DNA from: Haliea sp963974125
GTDB taxonomy: Bacteria; Pseudomonadota; Gammaproteobacteria; Pseudomonadales; Halieaceae
DNA: 64,000 nt
Direction of reading: 5' to 3'
NCBI GenBank assembly: GCA_963974125.1
Contig: CAXBCH010000022.1
Location: forward strand, 8,862 to 72,861
Below, one piece after another: positions 33,619-42,652 of this stretch (position 1 is its first letter; every line of letters starts with the position of its first letter). Below the pieces are notes generated by a model. The model ran no database searches and was not told the origin of the DNA. It saw only the letters and a program-made list of their open reading frames with translations. A program made the translations under genes and the position numbers.

Positions 33619-35112
33619 TCAACCGTCCTGTGCAAGCTCGGCGTAGGCCTTTTCCAGCCGTTTGCCGGCCTTCTTCGATACCCCGCCCAGTACCTCGATG
33701 GCGTGACGCAGACGGGCGCGGCTCATGTCCGGGCCGATCATGGCCATGGAGTCCACCACTGAAAACGAGGTACTGGAGCCGGCAATGGCGACGAACAATG
33801 GCGCCAGCAGCTCCTTGATCTTGATACCCAGGGCATCCGCCAGGCTCTTGAGCGCGTTCCACACCGCATCCCGGTCCCACTCGCGCAGGGCTTCCAGGCG
33901 CCAGAGGGCGAACTGCAGGTTGGTCACCAGATCCTCGCGCTCACCCTTGATATCGGCAAAGGAGTCCTCGGTAATGGGCAGTGTGCCGGACACCAGGAAC
34001 GCCGCCAGCGGGGCGAAGTCGCTCAGGGTCTCCATCCGCTTCTGGGCGTGGGGCAGCACCTGCATCAGGTTGTCTGCATTGTAGGCCCATTGCACCAGGC
34101 GCTGGGCCAGCTGCTCTTCGCTCAGGTCCTCGCGAATCCACAGCCCGTTGAGCCAGCGCAGCTTCTCGATATCGAAAATGGGCCCGCCGAGGGAGACCCG
34201 CTGGATATCAAAGTGGTCCAGCATCTGCTGCAGGGAGAACTTCTCGCTCTCGTCGGGCATGGACCAGCCCATGCGACCCAGATAGTTGAGCAGCGCCTCG
34301 GGCAGGAAGCCCATGCGCTGGTAGTAGAGAATGCTGGTGGGATTCTTGCGCTTGCTGAGCTTGGACTTGTCCGGATTGCGCAGCAGCGGCAGATGACACA
34401 GCACCGGCATGTCCCAGCCGAAATACTCGTAAAGCAGCTTGTGCTTGGGCGCCGAATTGATCCACTCCTCACCGCGGAGAACGTGGGTGATACCCATCAG
34501 GTGATCGTCCACCACATTGGCGAGGTGGTAGGTGGGCATGCCGTCGGACTTGAGCAGGATCTGTGCATCGACCATGCTCCAGTCCAGTTCGATCGTGCCC
34601 CGCAACAGGTCCTCAATGACACAGGCACCGGGCTCGTCCGGTACCAGCATGCGAATCACGTAGGGCATGTCGGCCGCCTCGCGCCGGGCCGCTTCCTCCG
34701 CCGGCAGCTGCAGGTCCGCGGGCTTCAGTGCCGTACTGTCGCCCGCGGCGCGGCGCGCCTCGCGCAGCGCATCCAACTCCTCGGGCGTGCGATAGCAGAC
34801 AAAGGCCTTGCCCTCGCGCACCAGCTGCATGGCGTACTCGCCGTACAGCTCCATGCGCTCGCTCTGGCGGTAGGGGCCACAGGCGCCGCCGACATCCGGG
34901 CCCTCGTCCCACTCCAGCCCCAGCCAGCGCAGGGAATCGAGGATCGCCTGTTCCGAGGCCGGCGTACTGCGCGCCTGGTCGGTATCCTCGATGCGGAGGA
35001 TGAACTGGCCGCCGTGGGCGCGGGCAAAGCAGAGATTGAACAGGGCAATATAGGCGGTGCCGACGTGGGGGTCGCCGGTGGGAGAAGGTGCGATGCGGGT
35101 GCGAACGGTCAT
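33619..35112 (-). CDS. gltX: Glutamyl-tRNA synthetase
   Basis: This 497-residue class I synthetase has the HIGH-type motif APSPTGDPHVGTAY (residues about 8-21) and the KMSKS-type motif KLSKRKNP (about 252-259). The catalytic region VDAQILLKSDGMPTYHLANV and the HVLRGEEWINSAPKH segment, with Glu/tRNA-binding residues, are intact. It charges tRNA-Glu and may also misacylate tRNA-Gln, depending on whether GatCAB exists elsewhere. The stop is 124 bases upstream of the sdaA start; that gap holds only a GC-rich 6-bp stem without T-run. No T-box or other leader is seen. Confidence 0.97.
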   Translation of the reverse strand: MTVRTRIAPSPTGDPHVGTAYIALFNLCFARAHGGQFILRIEDTDQARSTPASEQAILDSLRWLGLEWDEGPDVGGACGPYRQSERMELYGEYAMQLVREGKAFVCYRTPEELDALREARRAAGDSTALKPADLQLPAEEAARREAADMPYVIRMLVPDEPGACVIEDLLRGTIELDWSMVDAQILLKSDGMPTYHLANVVDDHLMGITHVLRGEEWINSAPKHKLLYEYFGWDMPVLCHLPLLRNPDKSKLSKRKNPTSILYYQRMGFLPEALLNYLGRMGWSMPDESEKFSLQQMLDHFDIQRVSLGGPIFDIEKLRWLNGLWIREDLSEEQLAQRLVQWAYNADNLMQVLPHAQKRMETLSDFAPLAAFLVSGTLPITEDSFADIKGEREDLVTNLQFALWRLEALREWDRDAVWNALKSLADALGIKIKELLAPLFVAIAGSSTSFSVVDSMAMIGPDMSRARLRHAIEVLGGVSKKAGKRLEKAYAELAQDG

Positions 35113-35182
35113 GGGCTGGACGGAACCTGGCTGAAAGTGCGGGATTATACGGGCTGCATCGCCCGCTGCCCACCGGCCTGGA

Positions 35183-36199
35183 TCAGGCGCCGGCAGCCAA
35201 CCGGTCGGGCTCGGAGCGCAGTCCCGCCAGAATGTCGAGGGCGTGACGGCGGGCCACCGGCTCGTAGATGTCGACCGTGAACATCAGTTCGTCGACGTCT
35301 ACCGTCGCCAGCAGCTCCTGCAGCTGGCGACCCAGCGTAGCCGGGCCGCCGCAGAGCTGCAGGCCGAGGAACTCGCGCACTGCCGCTTGCTCCTGCGGGC
35401 TCCACAGTCCATCCATGCTGTCTATGGGCGGCTCCATGAATAGGGGCCGCCCGCGCATCAGCGCCAGTATGCGCTGCTGGCTGGTGGTCGCCAGCCATTG
35501 CGCCTCCGCGTCCGTATCCGCGGCAATCGCAGGCACCGCCAGCATGGCATAGGCTGTATCCAGCTGCTGCGAGGGCTGAAAATGCGCGCGGTACACCTGT
35601 ATTGCCTCACGGTATAAACGCGGCGCGAAGTGGCCGGCGAACGCATAGGGCAGGCCCAGCATGCCCGCCAGCTGGGCACTGTAGAGGCTGGAGCCCAGCA
35701 ACCAGATCGGCACCTCCGTACCGGCGCCGGGGATTGCCTTGACGGCCTGCCCCGGGCGCATGGGACCCAGCAGGGCCTGCAGCTGGGCAATATCCTCCGG
35801 GAACGCTTCCGCGCCCGGCCCCGCCCGGCGCAGGGCGCGGCTGGTGACTGGACCGGTTCCGGGCGCCCGGCCCAGGCCGAGATCGATGCGCCCGGGATAA
35901 ATGGACTCCAGGGTACCGAACTGTTCGGCAATCACCAGCGGCGGGTGATTGGGCAGCATGATGCCGCCAGAGCCTACCCGGATGCTGTCAGTGGCACCGG
36001 CGATGTGCCCGACCAGCACCGCCGTGGCAGAACTGCTCACCCCTTCGATATTGTGGTGCTCTGCCAGCCAGAAGCGGGTAAAACCCAATTGCTCCGCATG
36101 CCGGGCATAGGCGACGCTGTTGGCCAGGGTCTGGCCAACGGAGTCACCCGCGCGCACAGACGCGAGTTCAAGCAGCGACAGGGGCAGGTCTGGGGACAT
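35183..36199 (-). CDS. LLM-class flavin-dependent monooxygenase (luciferase-like)
   Basis: The protein is 338 residues when started at the ATG at 36199 (MSPDLPLSLLELASVRAGDS), which has GGAG 10 bases upstream. The open frame extends 62 codons further, but that part is AT-rich promoter-like sequence. The luciferase-like fold is shown by FTRFWLAEHHNIEGVSSSAT, GGIMLPNHPPLVIAEQFGTL and RIDLGLGRAPGTGP. It uses FMNH2 from a separate reductase to oxygenate an organic substrate. It is divergent from a ferric-iron transporter, with the Fur box nearer the transporter. Substrate unknown. Confidence 0.9.
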   Translation of the reverse strand: MSPDLPLSLLELASVRAGDSVGQTLANSVAYARHAEQLGFTRFWLAEHHNIEGVSSSATAVLVGHIAGATDSIRVGSGGIMLPNHPPLVIAEQFGTLESIYPGRIDLGLGRAPGTGPVTSRALRRAGPGAEAFPEDIAQLQALLGPMRPGQAVKAIPGAGTEVPIWLLGSSLYSAQLAGMLGLPYAFAGHFAPRLYREAIQVYRAHFQPSQQLDTAYAMLAVPAIAADTDAEAQWLATTSQQRILALMRGRPLFMEPPIDSMDGLWSPQEQAAVREFLGLQLCGGPATLGRQLQELLATVDVDELMFTVDIYEPVARRHALDILAGLRSEPDRLAAGA

Positions 36200-36363
36200 A
36201 CAGGTCATTCTCCGGCGGATAACCGACTCAGTGTACGCGCCCGCAGCCCCGGCCTGCAAAATTCCCGGCTGCAGCGACTCGCCCGTTGCCGGGCTGCGAC
36301 CGGCAGCAGCATTTACAGTCTCGGGGTCGATAGCAGAGAATAGGGTTGCTATTGTTTTACAAA

Positions 36364-36378
36364 TGAGAATAATTAGCG
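36364..36378 (+). promoter_or_regulatory. Fur box upstream of ferric ABC transporter
   Basis: The site TGAGAATAATTAGCG matches the 7-1-7 Fur consensus TGATAAT-n-ATTATCA at 11 of 14 informative positions, embedded in AAATGAGAATAATTAGCGTT. It lies 40 bases before the ATG at 36419, where an iron-repressed promoter would be. The same 219-base divergent region contains no second clear operator. Confidence 0.7.
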
Positions 36379-36418
36379 TTATCAATCCGTAACTTGCCCA
36401 GCCATCAGAGAGGTTTGC

Positions 36419-37459
36419 ATGTTTTATCGACTCCGCGGCGCTGCCATTGTCCGGCTCCTGGTTGCGCTGCTGGTTCTGCCCCCGGCACTGAGCGCCTGCT
36501 CTGGTCCGGAAGCCGTCAACGTCTACTCGGCGCGCCAGGAAGCGCTGATCAAGCCGCTGCTGGACCGCTTCAGCGCCGAAACCGGAATCGCCGTCAATCT
36601 GGTCACCGGGGATGGGGACGCGCTGCTCGCGCGCCTGCGCAACGAGGGCCTGAATTCACCGGCGGACCTGCTGCTGACCAGCGATGCGGGCAACCTCTAC
36701 CGGGCCCAGCAGGCAGACCTGTTGCAGGCGGTCACGTCTCCGGCCCTGGAGGCGGCGGTGCCGGTACATTTGCGCAGTGATGAAGGCTTCTGGTTCGGGC
36801 TGTCCCTGCGCGCCAGGGTACTGGTGTACGCACCAGACCGGGTCGACCCCGGCGCGCTGTCCGATTACGCCGCGCTCGCAGACCCCGTCTGGCGGCAGCG
36901 CATTTGCGTGCGCTCCTCCAGCAATATCTACAATCAGTCCATGGTCGCCGGCATGCTGGCCACCCAGGGGGCCGAGGCCACCGAAGACTGGCTGGAGGGG
37001 TTTGTCGCCAACTTCGCGCGTCCGCCGCAGGGTGGTGATCGCGACCAGATCAAGGCCGTGGCCAGCGGCCAGTGCGATGTCGCCCTGGTGAACAGCTATT
37101 ACCTCGGCGGCATGCTGCGCTCGGACAATGCGGAAGAGCGGGCGGCCGCGGAGCAGGTGCGCCTGTTCTGGCCCAACCAGGCTGGCCGCGGTGTACACAT
37201 CAATATCAGCGGCGCCGGTGTCACCCGCTCCGCGGCGCACCCGGAAAAGGCGCGGCAACTGATCGAGTTCCTGCTGCGTGAAGACAGCCAGCAGTGGTAC
37301 GCCGAAGCCAACAACGAGTACCCGGTCCGACCCGGCATTGCCCCCTCCACGCTGCTGCAATCCTGGGGCGAGTTCCGGGCTGACCCGCTGCAGGTCAGCG
37401 AACTGGGCCGGCTCAATGCCGCGGCGGTCATGGCCATGGACAGGGCGAATTGGAAATAG
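36419..37459 (+). CDS. Ferric-iron ABC transporter substrate-binding lipoprotein (FbpA/FutA-like)
   Basis: This 346-residue protein has a lipoprotein signal ending LPPALSAC (lipobox LSAC), so it is probably anchored rather than free in the periplasm. The transferrin-like fold is shown by VNVYSARQEALIKPLLDRFS and the dityrosine iron site VNSYYLGGML. SSNIYNQSMVAGMLATQG and EYPVRPGIAP also match the FutA/FbpA group. It delivers Fe3+ to the permease. AGAGAGG precedes the ATG, and a Fur box lies upstream. The stop overlaps the TTG start of the permease by 10 bases. Confidence 0.92.
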   Translation: MFYRLRGAAIVRLLVALLVLPPALSACSGPEAVNVYSARQEALIKPLLDRFSAETGIAVNLVTGDGDALLARLRNEGLNSPADLLLTSDAGNLYRAQQADLLQAVTSPALEAAVPVHLRSDEGFWFGLSLRARVLVYAPDRVDPGALSDYAALADPVWRQRICVRSSSNIYNQSMVAGMLATQGAEATEDWLEGFVANFARPPQGGDRDQIKAVASGQCDVALVNSYYLGGMLRSDNAEERAAAEQVRLFWPNQAGRGVHINISGAGVTRSAAHPEKARQLIEFLLREDSQQWYAEANNEYPVRPGIAPSTLLQSWGEFRADPLQVSELGRLNAAAVMAMDRANWK

Positions 37460-39120
37460 CCACCCCCGCGCCAACCGCAACCCGGGGCAATTCGCTGCCG
37501 GCTTTCCTGTGGCGAAGCCTGCTGCTGCTCAGCGCCGCGGTAATCGCAGTGCCCATCCTGGTGATCGTCGCCAGCCTGCTGGGGCCCTACAGCGACGCCT
37601 GGCGGCACCTGCTGGACACCGTGCTGTGGGACTACATCGGCAACTCCCTGGTGCTGATGCTGGGCGTAGGCAGCGGCACCCTGCTGCTGGGAGTCAGCGC
37701 CGCCTGGCTGACAGCAATGTGTGATTTTCCGGGACGACGTTTCTTCAGCTGGGCCCTGTTGCTGCCGATGGCGATGCCCGCCTACATCATCGCCTACACC
37801 TACACCGGCATGCTGGACTACGCCGGCCCCGTGCAAACCCTGCTGCGCGACAGCTTCGGCTGGGGCTTCGGCGATTACTGGTTCCCGCAGATCCGCTCCC
37901 TCGGCGGCGCCATCTGCATGCTGTCGCTGGTGCTGTATCCCTATGTCTACCTGCTGGTGCGAGTCGCCTTCCTGGAACAGTCGACCGCGGTCCTGGAAGC
38001 CAGTCGCAACCTGGGCAAGACGCCCTGGCAAACCCTGTTCCTGGTGGCGCTGCCCCTGGCCCGGCCGGCTATCGCCGCCGGTGTCAGCCTGGCGCTGATG
38101 GAGACTCTCGCCGACTATGGCACCGTGGCCTATTTCGGTGTCAGCGCCTTTACCACCGGCATCTTCCGTACCTGGTACGGCCTCGGTGAACTGCAGACCG
38201 CGGCCCAGCTCGCGGCCTTCCTGCTGCTGTTCGTATTTACCCTGCTCATCCTCGAGAAGCGTTCGCGGGCACGCCTTCGCTTCCACAAGAGTTCCGCCCG
38301 CAGTTTTCCTGCCCGGATACCCCTGCGCGGCTGGCGCGCTGCCGCCAGCTTCGGCATTGCCCTGGGCATACTGGCCGCCGGTTTCCTGTTGCCCGCCGCC
38401 CAGCTCGGGTTCTGGGCCGCGGGCAATCATGCCGGTGTCCTCGACAGGGCCTTTCTGCAACTGGTAGGCAACAGTTTCCTGCTCGCCGCCATCGCCTCCC
38501 TGTGTTGCCTGCTGCTGGCATTGCTGCTGGGCTACGGTCGACGCCTGTATCCGGGCCGGGCCGAGACCATCGCCACCCGGGTTGCCGGCATGGGCTATGC
38601 GGTACCCGGCACCGTGATCGCCGTCGGCGTGCTGATTCCCTTCGCCTGGATCGACAACAGTATTGATAGCTGGCTGCGCCAGCAGTTCGGCATTTCCTCC
38701 GGCCTGCTGCTGAGCGGCACCCTGGCGGCGCTGGTATTCGCCTATGTCGTGCGCTTCCTCGCGGTTTCGCTGCAGACAGTGGAGGCGGGACTGGCCCGTA
38801 TCCGCCCCGGCATCGACGAGTCCGCGCGCTCCCTGGGCCACTCGCCCCTGGGCGTGCTGCGACGGATTCACCTGCCCATGCTGCGCGGCACCCTGCTCAC
38901 CGCCCTGCTGCTGGTGTTTGTCGATGTCCTGAAAGAGCTGCCCACCACCCTGATCCTGCGCCCCTTCAATTTCAGCACCCTGGCGGTGCGCGCCCACGAA
39001 CTGGCTTCCGATGAACGGCTCGCGGACGCAGCACTGCCCGCCATTGCCATCGTGCTCATCGGCCTGCTGCCTGTTATCCTGATGAACCGCAGCATGCCGA
39101 GGGAGCAGGAACACGCATGA
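37450..39120 (+). CDS. Ferric-iron ABC transporter permease (fused FbpB type)
   Basis: This 556-residue protein has two consecutive permease halves, each with about six membrane helices. Each carries an EAA loop for the ATPase: LEASRNLGKTPWQTLFLVAL (about 178-197) and DESARSLGHSPLGVLRRIHL (about 457-476). The start is TTG at 37450 (MEIATPAPTATRGN), the only start before the first helix. It lies in the gene order FbpA-FbpB-FbpC and shares Fur control with the binding protein. The stop overlaps the ATG of the ATPase gene. Confidence 0.93.
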   Translation: MEIATPAPTATRGNSLPAFLWRSLLLLSAAVIAVPILVIVASLLGPYSDAWRHLLDTVLWDYIGNSLVLMLGVGSGTLLLGVSAAWLTAMCDFPGRRFFSWALLLPMAMPAYIIAYTYTGMLDYAGPVQTLLRDSFGWGFGDYWFPQIRSLGGAICMLSLVLYPYVYLLVRVAFLEQSTAVLEASRNLGKTPWQTLFLVALPLARPAIAAGVSLALMETLADYGTVAYFGVSAFTTGIFRTWYGLGELQTAAQLAAFLLLFVFTLLILEKRSRARLRFHKSSARSFPARIPLRGWRAAASFGIALGILAAGFLLPAAQLGFWAAGNHAGVLDRAFLQLVGNSFLLAAIASLCCLLLALLLGYGRRLYPGRAETIATRVAGMGYAVPGTVIAVGVLIPFAWIDNSIDSWLRQQFGISSGLLLSGTLAALVFAYVVRFLAVSLQTVEAGLARIRPGIDESARSLGHSPLGVLRRIHLPMLRGTLLTALLLVFVDVLKELPTTLILRPFNFSTLAVRAHELASDERLADAALPAIAIVLIGLLPVILMNRSMPREQEHA

Positions 39121-40292
39121 GCAGCCAGCTGGAGTTGCAGCAGGTAACGGTCAAATACGGCGATTTCACCGCGGTGGAAGACGTTTCCATGACCCTGCAG
39201 AGCGGGCAGATCGGCTGCCTGCTCGGACCTTCGGGCTGCGGCAAGACCACGCTGCTGCGCGCCATCGCCGGATTTGAGAGCATCAACGCCGGCAGCATTT
39301 CCCTGCGTGGCGTTGCCATCAGCACACCCGGGCGCCAGCTGCCACCGGAACAGCGCAAGGTGGGCATGGTGTTCCAGGATTTCGCCCTGTTTCCCCATCT
39401 CGACGTGCGCCGCAATATCGGCTTCGGGCTCAGCCACTTGCCGCGCAAGGAGCGGCGCGAGCGGGTGGAGAGCATGCTGCAACTGGTCGCCCTGAGCGAA
39501 TACGGCAGTGCCTTCCCCCACGAGCTGTCCGGAGGTCAGCAACAGCGGGTGGCGCTGGCCCGGGCGCTGGCGCCGAATCCGGAGATCCTGCTGCTGGACG
39601 AACCCTTCTCCAGCCTGGATACAGAGCTGCGCACGGAACTGGCCGCCGAAATCCGTGAACTGCTGAAGCGCAACGGCGTCACCGCCATCCTGGTCACCCA
39701 CGACCAGCACGAGGCCTTTGCCATGGCCGACCAGGTGACCCTGCTGAACCGCGGACGGGTGGCCCAGACTGACACGCCGTACAACCTGTACCACAATCCC
39801 GGCAACGAGTTCGTCGCCGAGTTTATCGGCCAGGGCACCATGATCACCGTCACGGTCAATGCTGCCGGCGAGATGAACGACGGTCTGGGGGTACTGGATC
39901 GCGGCCACCCTCACTGGCAGCCCGGCGAAGAGCTGCGTCTGCTGGTACGCCCGGACGATATCGAGTACGACGAGGGCAGCCACATTGCCCTGCGGGTGGT
40001 GCACAAGGCGTTCCGCGGTGCCAGCTACCTCTACGACCTGCTGCTGCCGGACGGCCAGCGCGTTCCCTGTCTGACCCCCAGTCACGTTGACATCCCGCTG
40101 GGCGGCATGCTGCCGGTGCGTTTCAATCTGCAGCATGTGGTGGTCTTCGATGGAGATTGTCCGCGACAGTGCTGTTGCAGCCCCTCCACGGTACTCAGGC
40201 AAGAGGCCGTGGGCGAGATCGTATCGCCTCCGGCTCTCAGTCCGGCGGCAGCACCGTCCACTCAGGCGCCTCGAACTCGCCGATCAGGTTGA
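39117..40292 (+). CDS. Ferric-iron ABC transporter ATPase (FbpC-like) with unusual tail
   Basis: This 391-residue protein has Walker A GPSGCGKTTLLRAI, the signature LSGGQQQRVALARAL, Walker B ILLLDEPFSSLD and the switch His in VTHDQHEAFA, followed by a TOBE-like regulatory domain to about residue 350. The last 40 residues (from CPRQCCCSPSTVL onward) have no obvious counterpart in ordinary FbpC. They run 56 bases into the convergent monooxygenase gene, so they may be a read-on after loss of the original stop. The start ATG overlaps the permease stop (ATGA). Confidence 0.92.
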   Translation: MSSQLELQQVTVKYGDFTAVEDVSMTLQSGQIGCLLGPSGCGKTTLLRAIAGFESINAGSISLRGVAISTPGRQLPPEQRKVGMVFQDFALFPHLDVRRNIGFGLSHLPRKERRERVESMLQLVALSEYGSAFPHELSGGQQQRVALARALAPNPEILLLDEPFSSLDTELRTELAAEIRELLKRNGVTAILVTHDQHEAFAMADQVTLLNRGRVAQTDTPYNLYHNPGNEFVAEFIGQGTMITVTVNAAGEMNDGLGVLDRGHPHWQPGEELRLLVRPDDIEYDEGSHIALRVVHKAFRGASYLYDLLLPDGQRVPCLTPSHVDIPLGGMLPVRFNLQHVVVFDGDCPRQCCCSPSTVLRQEAVGEIVSPPALSPAAAPSTQAPRTRRSG

Positions 40293-40548
40293 TCTCGACA
40301 TGGGGCACCTGCTCGGCGATGATCTCCTGCACCTCGTCCGGCAGGACCGCTTCCATCGCATCACGCGCCGCCTTGCTCTCCCAGGTAGCTATCGCCAGCA
40401 ACCGCGATGGATCGCCGATCTTGCGATGCAGACGGGTGCCCTGGGCGCCCGGCGCCCGCTGGATGATTTCGCTGGCGCGGATCCAGGCATCCGCATACTG
40501 CTCGGCGCTATAGCCGGGCTTCAGGGTAACTTCAAAAATATAGTGCAT
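40237..40548 (-). CDS. Antibiotic biosynthesis monooxygenase (ABM) domain protein
   Basis: The protein is 103 residues when started at MHYIFEVTLKPGYSAEQYAD (40548), preceded by GGGAGGGCG at a good distance. The longer frame to 40668 is unlikely. The single ferredoxin-like ABM module (IQRAPGAQGTRLHRKIGDPS, LLAIATWESKAARDAMEAVL) fits cofactor-free small monooxygenases or heme/stress-related relatives. It is transcribed toward the transporter and overlaps the end of the ATPase gene by 56 bases. Function unknown. Confidence 0.82.
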   Translation of the reverse strand: MHYIFEVTLKPGYSAEQYADAWIRASEIIQRAPGAQGTRLHRKIGDPSRLLAIATWESKAARDAMEAVLPDEVQEIIAEQVPHVEINLIGEFEAPEWTVLPPD

Positions 40549-40667
40549 CACCGCCCTCCCCCGGCACTGGCGCCGGTTGCATCGGACAACCGAGTATAAC
40601 CAACTGCGCTGGCTTCTCGGGTACAATGGTGTTCTCATTTTCACTGCCAATGCCTGACGACTGCCCA

Positions 40668-41681
40668 ATGTCCGCCACCTTCAACAGCCATCGTTTCTGC
40701 GTCGCCCCCATGATGGACTGGAGTGACCGCCACTGTCGCTACCTGTGGCGCCTGCTGAGCCGGCACGCACGCCTGTACACGGAAATGGTGACAACGGGCG
40801 CCCTGATCCACGGCGATCGTGCGCGTTTCCTGCGCTTTGACCCGGTGGAGCATCCGCTGGCACTGCAACTCGGAGGCAGCGAACCCGCGGACCTGGCCCG
40901 CTGCGCGCGCTGGGCCGGGGACTGGGGCTATGACGAGGTCAACCTGAACTGCGGCTGCCCCTCGGACCGGGTGCAGTCCGGGGCCTTTGGCGCCGCCCTG
41001 ATGGCGCAGCCGCAGCGGGTAGCGGCATGCGTGGCGGCAATGCGGGACGCCTGCGCCCTGCCGGTAACCGTCAAGCACCGGATCGGCATTGATGACATGG
41101 AGTCCTACCAGCAACTGCTGGATTTCGTTGCCCCCAGCGCTGAAGCCGGCTGCATGGTCTTCGTCGTCCACGCCCGCAAAGCCTGGCTACAGGGGCTGTC
41201 GCCGAAGGAGAATCGCGAGATTCCGCCCCTGAACTATCCCTGGGTACACCGGCTGAAGGCGGACCTGCCCCAGCTGACCATTGTCGTCAACGGCGGCATC
41301 ACGACACTGGAGGAATGCCGCCAGCAGCTGACGCAGGTGGACGGTGTCATGCTGGGACGGGCAGCCTACCATGACCCCTGGCTGCTGGCGGATGTAGACC
41401 GGGTCCTGTTCGGCGCGGACAATCCGCTACAATCCCGGCATGCGGTCATTGAACAAATGCTACCCTACGTCGCCCGGGAACTGGCCGCGGGCACACGTCT
41501 CAATCACATTACCCGGCATCTGCTGGGGCTGTACCAGGGCCTGCCGGGGGCGCGCCAGTTTCGCCGCCACATCAGCGAAAACGCCCATCGCAAGGGTGCC
41601 GGCATTGAAGTGCTGGAACAGGCATACAGTCTGGTGCGGGATGCCGACGAGCGGCAACAGACCCGCGATTCCGCCGCCTGA
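40668..41681 (+). CDS. dusA: tRNA-dihydrouridine synthase A
   Basis: The protein is 337 residues from ATG 40668 (MSATFNSHRFCVAPMMDWSD). ATGs at 40626 and 40650 are possible, but a TACAAT -10-like hexamer at 40622-40627 argues for a transcript starting after them. DusA landmarks: FCVAPMMDWSDRHCRYLWRL (FMN site), the catalytic Cys in EVNLNCGCPSDRVQSGAFGA and TVKHRIGIDD. DusA reduces U20/U20a in the D-loop of tRNAs using FMN. It is followed 17 bases later by transaldolase on the same strand. Confidence 0.94.
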   Translation: MSATFNSHRFCVAPMMDWSDRHCRYLWRLLSRHARLYTEMVTTGALIHGDRARFLRFDPVEHPLALQLGGSEPADLARCARWAGDWGYDEVNLNCGCPSDRVQSGAFGAALMAQPQRVAACVAAMRDACALPVTVKHRIGIDDMESYQQLLDFVAPSAEAGCMVFVVHARKAWLQGLSPKENREIPPLNYPWVHRLKADLPQLTIVVNGGITTLEECRQQLTQVDGVMLGRAAYHDPWLLADVDRVLFGADNPLQSRHAVIEQMLPYVARELAAGTRLNHITRHLLGLYQGLPGARQFRRHISENAHRKGAGIEVLEQAYSLVRDADERQQTRDSAA

Positions 41682-41698
41682 GAGAGGAAAGGAGCAAC

Positions 41699-42652
41699 AT
41701 GACCAGCAAACTCGAGCAACTCAAGGCAATGACCGACGTGGTCGCCGATACCGGCGACATCGAGGCCATCCGCCGCTTTCAGCCCCAGGACGCCACCACC
41801 AATCCCTCCCTGCTGCTGAAGGCCGCCGCCCTGCCCCACTACGCCACACTGCTGGCCCAGGCCCGCAGCTGGGCCGCCCTGGAAGGTGGCTCCAGCGCGG
41901 AGCAACTGGCCAACTGTTGCGACCGTTTCGCGGTCGATGTTGGCTGCGAGATCCTGACTATCGTGCCCGGCCGCATTTCTACCGAAGTTGACGCGCGACT
42001 GTCCTTCGATACCGGCGCCACCATTGCCCGGGCGCAGCGGCTGATCGACCTGTACGAGAAAGCGGGCGTCTCCCGGGACCGGATCCTGATCAAGGTCGCC
42101 TCCACCTGGGAGGGAATCCGCGCCGGTGAGCAATTGGAAAAGCAAGGCATCAATTGCAACCTGACACTGCTGTTCGGCTTTGCCCAGGCTGCCGCCTGCG
42201 CCGATGCCGGGGTCTATCTGATCTCGCCCTTTGTCGGCCGCATCCTGGACTGGCACCTGGCCAACAGCGACCTGGTCGTCAACCAGCCCACGGACGATCC
42301 CGGCGTGCAGTCCGTACGTCGCATCTACCAGTATTACAAGACCCACGGCTACAACACCGTGGTCATGGGCGCCAGTTTCCGCAACACCGGCGAAATCGAG
42401 GCCCTGGCCGGTTGCGACCGCCTGACCATCAGCCCCGCCCTGCTGGAGAGCCTGGCGGCGGACGCCGGCGAGCTGCCGCGACAACTTGCTCCCGACGGCG
42501 CCCGCTCGGAGGATGCCCGGGCAGCGCCGGCAGAGCCTGATTTCCGGCTGGCATTGAATGAGGACGCCATGGCGACGGAAAAACTGGCCGAAGGCATCCG
42601 CAATTTCATCGCCGACCAGATCAGGCTGGAACAGGTCATTGTCCAGTCATGA
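41699..42652 (+). CDS. tal: Transaldolase
   Basis: This 317-residue class I transaldolase has the active-site lysine in ILIKVASTWEGIRAGEQLEK and the family marker FQPQDATTNPSLLLKAA. AYLISPFVGR-type sequence is present as VYLISPFVGRILDWH. It exchanges three-carbon units between sugar phosphates in the non-oxidative pentose phosphate pathway. A strong GAGAGGAAAGGAG lies before the ATG. It ends 4 bases into the start of a TerB-like gene. Confidence 0.95.
   Translation: MTSKLEQLKAMTDVVADTGDIEAIRRFQPQDATTNPSLLLKAAALPHYATLLAQARSWAALEGGSSAEQLANCCDRFAVDVGCEILTIVPGRISTEVDARLSFDTGATIARAQRLIDLYEKAGVSRDRILIKVASTWEGIRAGEQLEKQGINCNLTLLFGFAQAAACADAGVYLISPFVGRILDWHLANSDLVVNQPTDDPGVQSVRRIYQYYKTHGYNTVVMGASFRNTGEIEALAGCDRLTISPALLESLAADAGELPRQLAPDGARSEDARAAPAEPDFRLALNEDAMATEKLAEGIRNFIADQIRLEQVIVQS

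Noticed and set aside
37099..39114. 671-residue antisense open frame over the iron permease gene
   Set aside because: The composition is Gln/Gly/His-rich without motifs, and the + strand has an unambiguous FbpB permease.
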